Origin: JAHEJE01 sp965216335
GTDB lineage: Bacteria; Pseudomonadota; Alphaproteobacteria; Rhizobiales; Aestuariivirgaceae
Assembly (NCBI GenBank): GCA_965216335.1
Contig: OZ244154.1
Coordinates: 2,666,001-2,730,000, forward strand
Direction of reading: 5' to 3'
DNA: 64,000 bases
In this document: positions 62,733 through 64,000 of the stretch, piece after piece
Numbering within the stretch: position 1 is the stretch's first letter
Layout of the letters: every line of letters starts with the position of its first letter
The notes under the pieces: model-generated
The model's database searches: none
Told to the model about the DNA's origin: nothing
Seen by the model: the letters and a program-made list of their open reading frames with translations, nothing else
Position numbers and translations under genes: made by a program

Positions 62733-63707
62733 GTGGCAAGACCCCAGGACACCTTGGTAACGGTTATCGGCGGCTCAGGATTTGTCGGCCGTCATCTGAT
62801 ACGCGCCCTGGCCCGGCGCGGCTACCGGGTGCGCCCGGCCGTGCGTCGTCCCGACCTGGCCGGCCATTTGCAACCGCTCGGCGCCGTTGGCCAAATCATG
62901 CCGGTACAGGCCAACGTGCGCTATCCGCAATCTCTCGCGGCGGCTTGCGAAGGTGCCGACATCGTCATCAACCTGGTGGCCGTGTTGTACAGTGCCGGTG
63001 CCCAGACGTTCGATGCCCTGCATGTCTTCGGTGCCGAGGCGTCAGCCCGAGCTGCCCGCGAAGCCGGCGCCAGGGCCTATATCCAGGTGTCCGCCATCGG
63101 TGCCGATGCCGGGGCAACCAGCGAGTATGCCCGCACCAAGGCCGAGGGCGAGGTGCGGGCCAGAGCCGAATTCGAAAATGCCGTCATCGTGCGCCCGTCG
63201 GTCATCTTCGGCCCCGAGGACGACCTGTTCAACCGCTTTGCCGGACTGGCCCGCATGTCCCCGGCGTTGCCGTTGATCGGCGGCGGGCAGACCCAGTTCC
63301 AGCCGGTGTTCGTCGGTGATGTCGCCGAAGGCATCGCCCGCATCGTCGACAATACCGCCATCCATGCCGGCAGGACTTACGAGTTCGGCGGCCCGGAGGT
63401 CATGAGTCTGCGTAACATCATGCAGTTCACGCTCAAGGTCATCGGCCGTAACCGGGCTCTCATCCCGGTGCCGTTCGCCGTCGCCAAGCTCAAGGCCGCC
63501 GTGCTTGGTCTGCTGCCCAAGCCGCTCTTGACCATGGATCAGGTCGAGCTGCTCAAACAGGACAACCTGGTGAGCGAAAGCGCTTCAGCCGAAGGCCGAA
63601 CTCTGAAGGGCTTGGGGATAACCCCGGAAGGTGTCGAGGCCATCGTGCCGGGATACCTCTACCGCTACCGGCGCGCCGGCCAGTTTACCCAGGTCAACGG
63701 CGCCTGA
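62733..63707 (+). CDS. NAD(P)-binding SDR protein, complex I NDUFA9-like
   Basis: A 324-residue extended/atypical short-chain dehydrogenase. The nucleotide-binding motif is VTVIGGSGFVGRHLIRAL near the start. The segment QVSAIGADAGATSEYARTKAEGEV has the Ser/Tyr/Lys pattern reduced to YxRTK, and VRPSVIFGPEDDLFNRFA is typical of NDUFA9-like proteins, which are often linked to respiratory complex I or quinone metabolism. GTG start at 62733 preceded by CAGGAGGC. A direct role is not shown. Confidence 0.88.
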   Translation: MARPQDTLVTVIGGSGFVGRHLIRALARRGYRVRPAVRRPDLAGHLQPLGAVGQIMPVQANVRYPQSLAAACEGADIVINLVAVLYSAGAQTFDALHVFGAEASARAAREAGARAYIQVSAIGADAGATSEYARTKAEGEVRARAEFENAVIVRPSVIFGPEDDLFNRFAGLARMSPALPLIGGGQTQFQPVFVGDVAEGIARIVDNTAIHAGRTYEFGGPEVMSLRNIMQFTLKVIGRNRALIPVPFAVAKLKAAVLGLLPKPLLTMDQVELLKQDNLVSESASAEGRTLKGLGITPEGVEAIVPGYLYRYRRAGQFTQVNGA

Positions 63708-63716
63708 TCCTGTGGC

Positions 63717-63998
63717 TCAGCCACAGTCCGCCAGCACCTCCGCGCGCATCCAGCCGAAGGTACCGTCGCCCCATCTGTCGCTGCCCGCTTCGTCATGGGT
63801 CACGGCATTCCAGCCTGGCGAAGCCGGCTGCGGCGGATCGTCGATCAGCGACACCATCGCGTCATGCGGCACCTTGCGGATCGCCTCGCTGGCCTCGTCC
63901 GGGTGGGTGTAGAGCACGGCGAAGCCGGCCGCCGGCGCATGCACCGAACACCCGAACGTCGCGTGCGCGCCACCCGGCAGGCAGAGCCACCCGGTCAT
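63717..63998 (-). CDS. Unknown protein, possibly partial at the window edge
   Basis: A minus-strand frame reaches the right edge. At least 93 residues are visible (TGWLCLPGGAHATFGC ... WGDGTFGWMRAEVLADCG). A possible ATG lies at 63996-63998, but the true start may be outside. Trp, Gly and Asp are abundant; I see no membrane helix or known motif. It ends 10 bases after the stop of the opposing SDR gene. Confidence 0.55.
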   Translation of the reverse strand: MTGWLCLPGGAHATFGCSVHAPAAGFAVLYTHPDEASEAIRKVPHDAMVSLIDDPPQPASPGWNAVTHDEAGSDRWGDGTFGWMRAEVLADCG

Positions 63999-64000
63999 CG

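Overview
The window looks like a piece of chromosome from a free-living alphaproteobacterium of the Hyphomicrobiales (Rhizobiales); I cannot name the genus. Evidence: high-GC coding bias on every gene; the conserved orders SRP RNA-dnaX-ybaB-recR, argB-HAD-dapD-dapE-(membrane protein)-truA-fmt-def and lptC-lptA-lptB-rpoN-hpf-ptsN; a DnaX that lacks most zinc-module cysteines; a CycM-type membrane-anchored cytochrome c; and a yejBEF operon led by two tandem YejA-like binding proteins. Most of the window is housekeeping DNA. The accessory material is one IS5-family insertion sequence, two palindromic repeat elements, an RTX/CAP secreted protein and a few orphan genes.

Layout. 1-4.7 kb: 3' end of an acyl-CoA ligase, the first palindromic repeat, a TPR lipoprotein, then an M17 aminopeptidase, a MarR-type regulator and an NlpC/P60 hydrolase. 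4.8-12.7 kb (minus): an ABC importer for oligopeptides or murein peptides (yejF, yejE, yejB, two yejA-like genes). 12.8-16.1 kb: cytochrome c, kdsB, pheA, nudC. 16.2-19.1 kb: SRP RNA, dnaX, ybaB, recR. 19.1-20.3 kb: an IS427-like element inserted at a CTAG between the recR stop codon and the second palindromic repeat. 20.4-27.2 kb: an AmpG-like permease, a TadG-like VWA protein, rmuC, rpe, gap and an unknown gene. 27.2-32.9 kb: an ABC exporter, a CAP-RTX protein, a nitrilase-family hydrolase and a REC-EAL phosphodiesterase. 33.0-41.3 kb: arginine and lysine/peptidoglycan biosynthesis (argB, dapD, dapE), translation genes (truA, fmt, def), an aminotransferase and mscL. 41.5-49.2 kb: a signalling cluster (DnaQ-like exonuclease/CBS/nucleotidyltransferase fusion, a solute-symporter hybrid kinase, a LuxR-type regulator) plus a crotonase. 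49.6-54.7 kb: a polar amino-acid ABC importer without its ATPase, DUF2842, heme A synthase and two unknown secreted proteins. 54.7-61.8 kb (minus): metY, ptsN, hpf, rpoN, lptB, lptA, lptC and an RNase D-like gene. 61.9-64 kb: a GNAT fragment, tRNA-Leu(CAG), a complex-I-assembly-type SDR and a partial unknown gene.

How parts work together. KdsB and LptBAC serve lipopolysaccharide synthesis and export. DapD and DapE make meso-diaminopimelate, and YejABEF, AmpG and the NlpC/P60 protein may recycle or remodel the same wall material. RpoN, Hpf and PtsN form the usual nitrogen/PTS-Ntr neighbourhood. The 41-48 kb cluster resembles the CrbS/CrbR acetate-responsive system of gammaproteobacteria, but here the exonuclease and the CBS-DUF294 protein are fused into one polypeptide.

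The most unusual signals are (i) two palindromic repeats whose outer arms differ between copies but stay self-complementary within each copy, both sharing a CTAGAG boundary with the stop codon of the upstream gene, and (ii) the fused exonuclease-CBS-nucleotidyltransferase divergent from the symporter-kinase.
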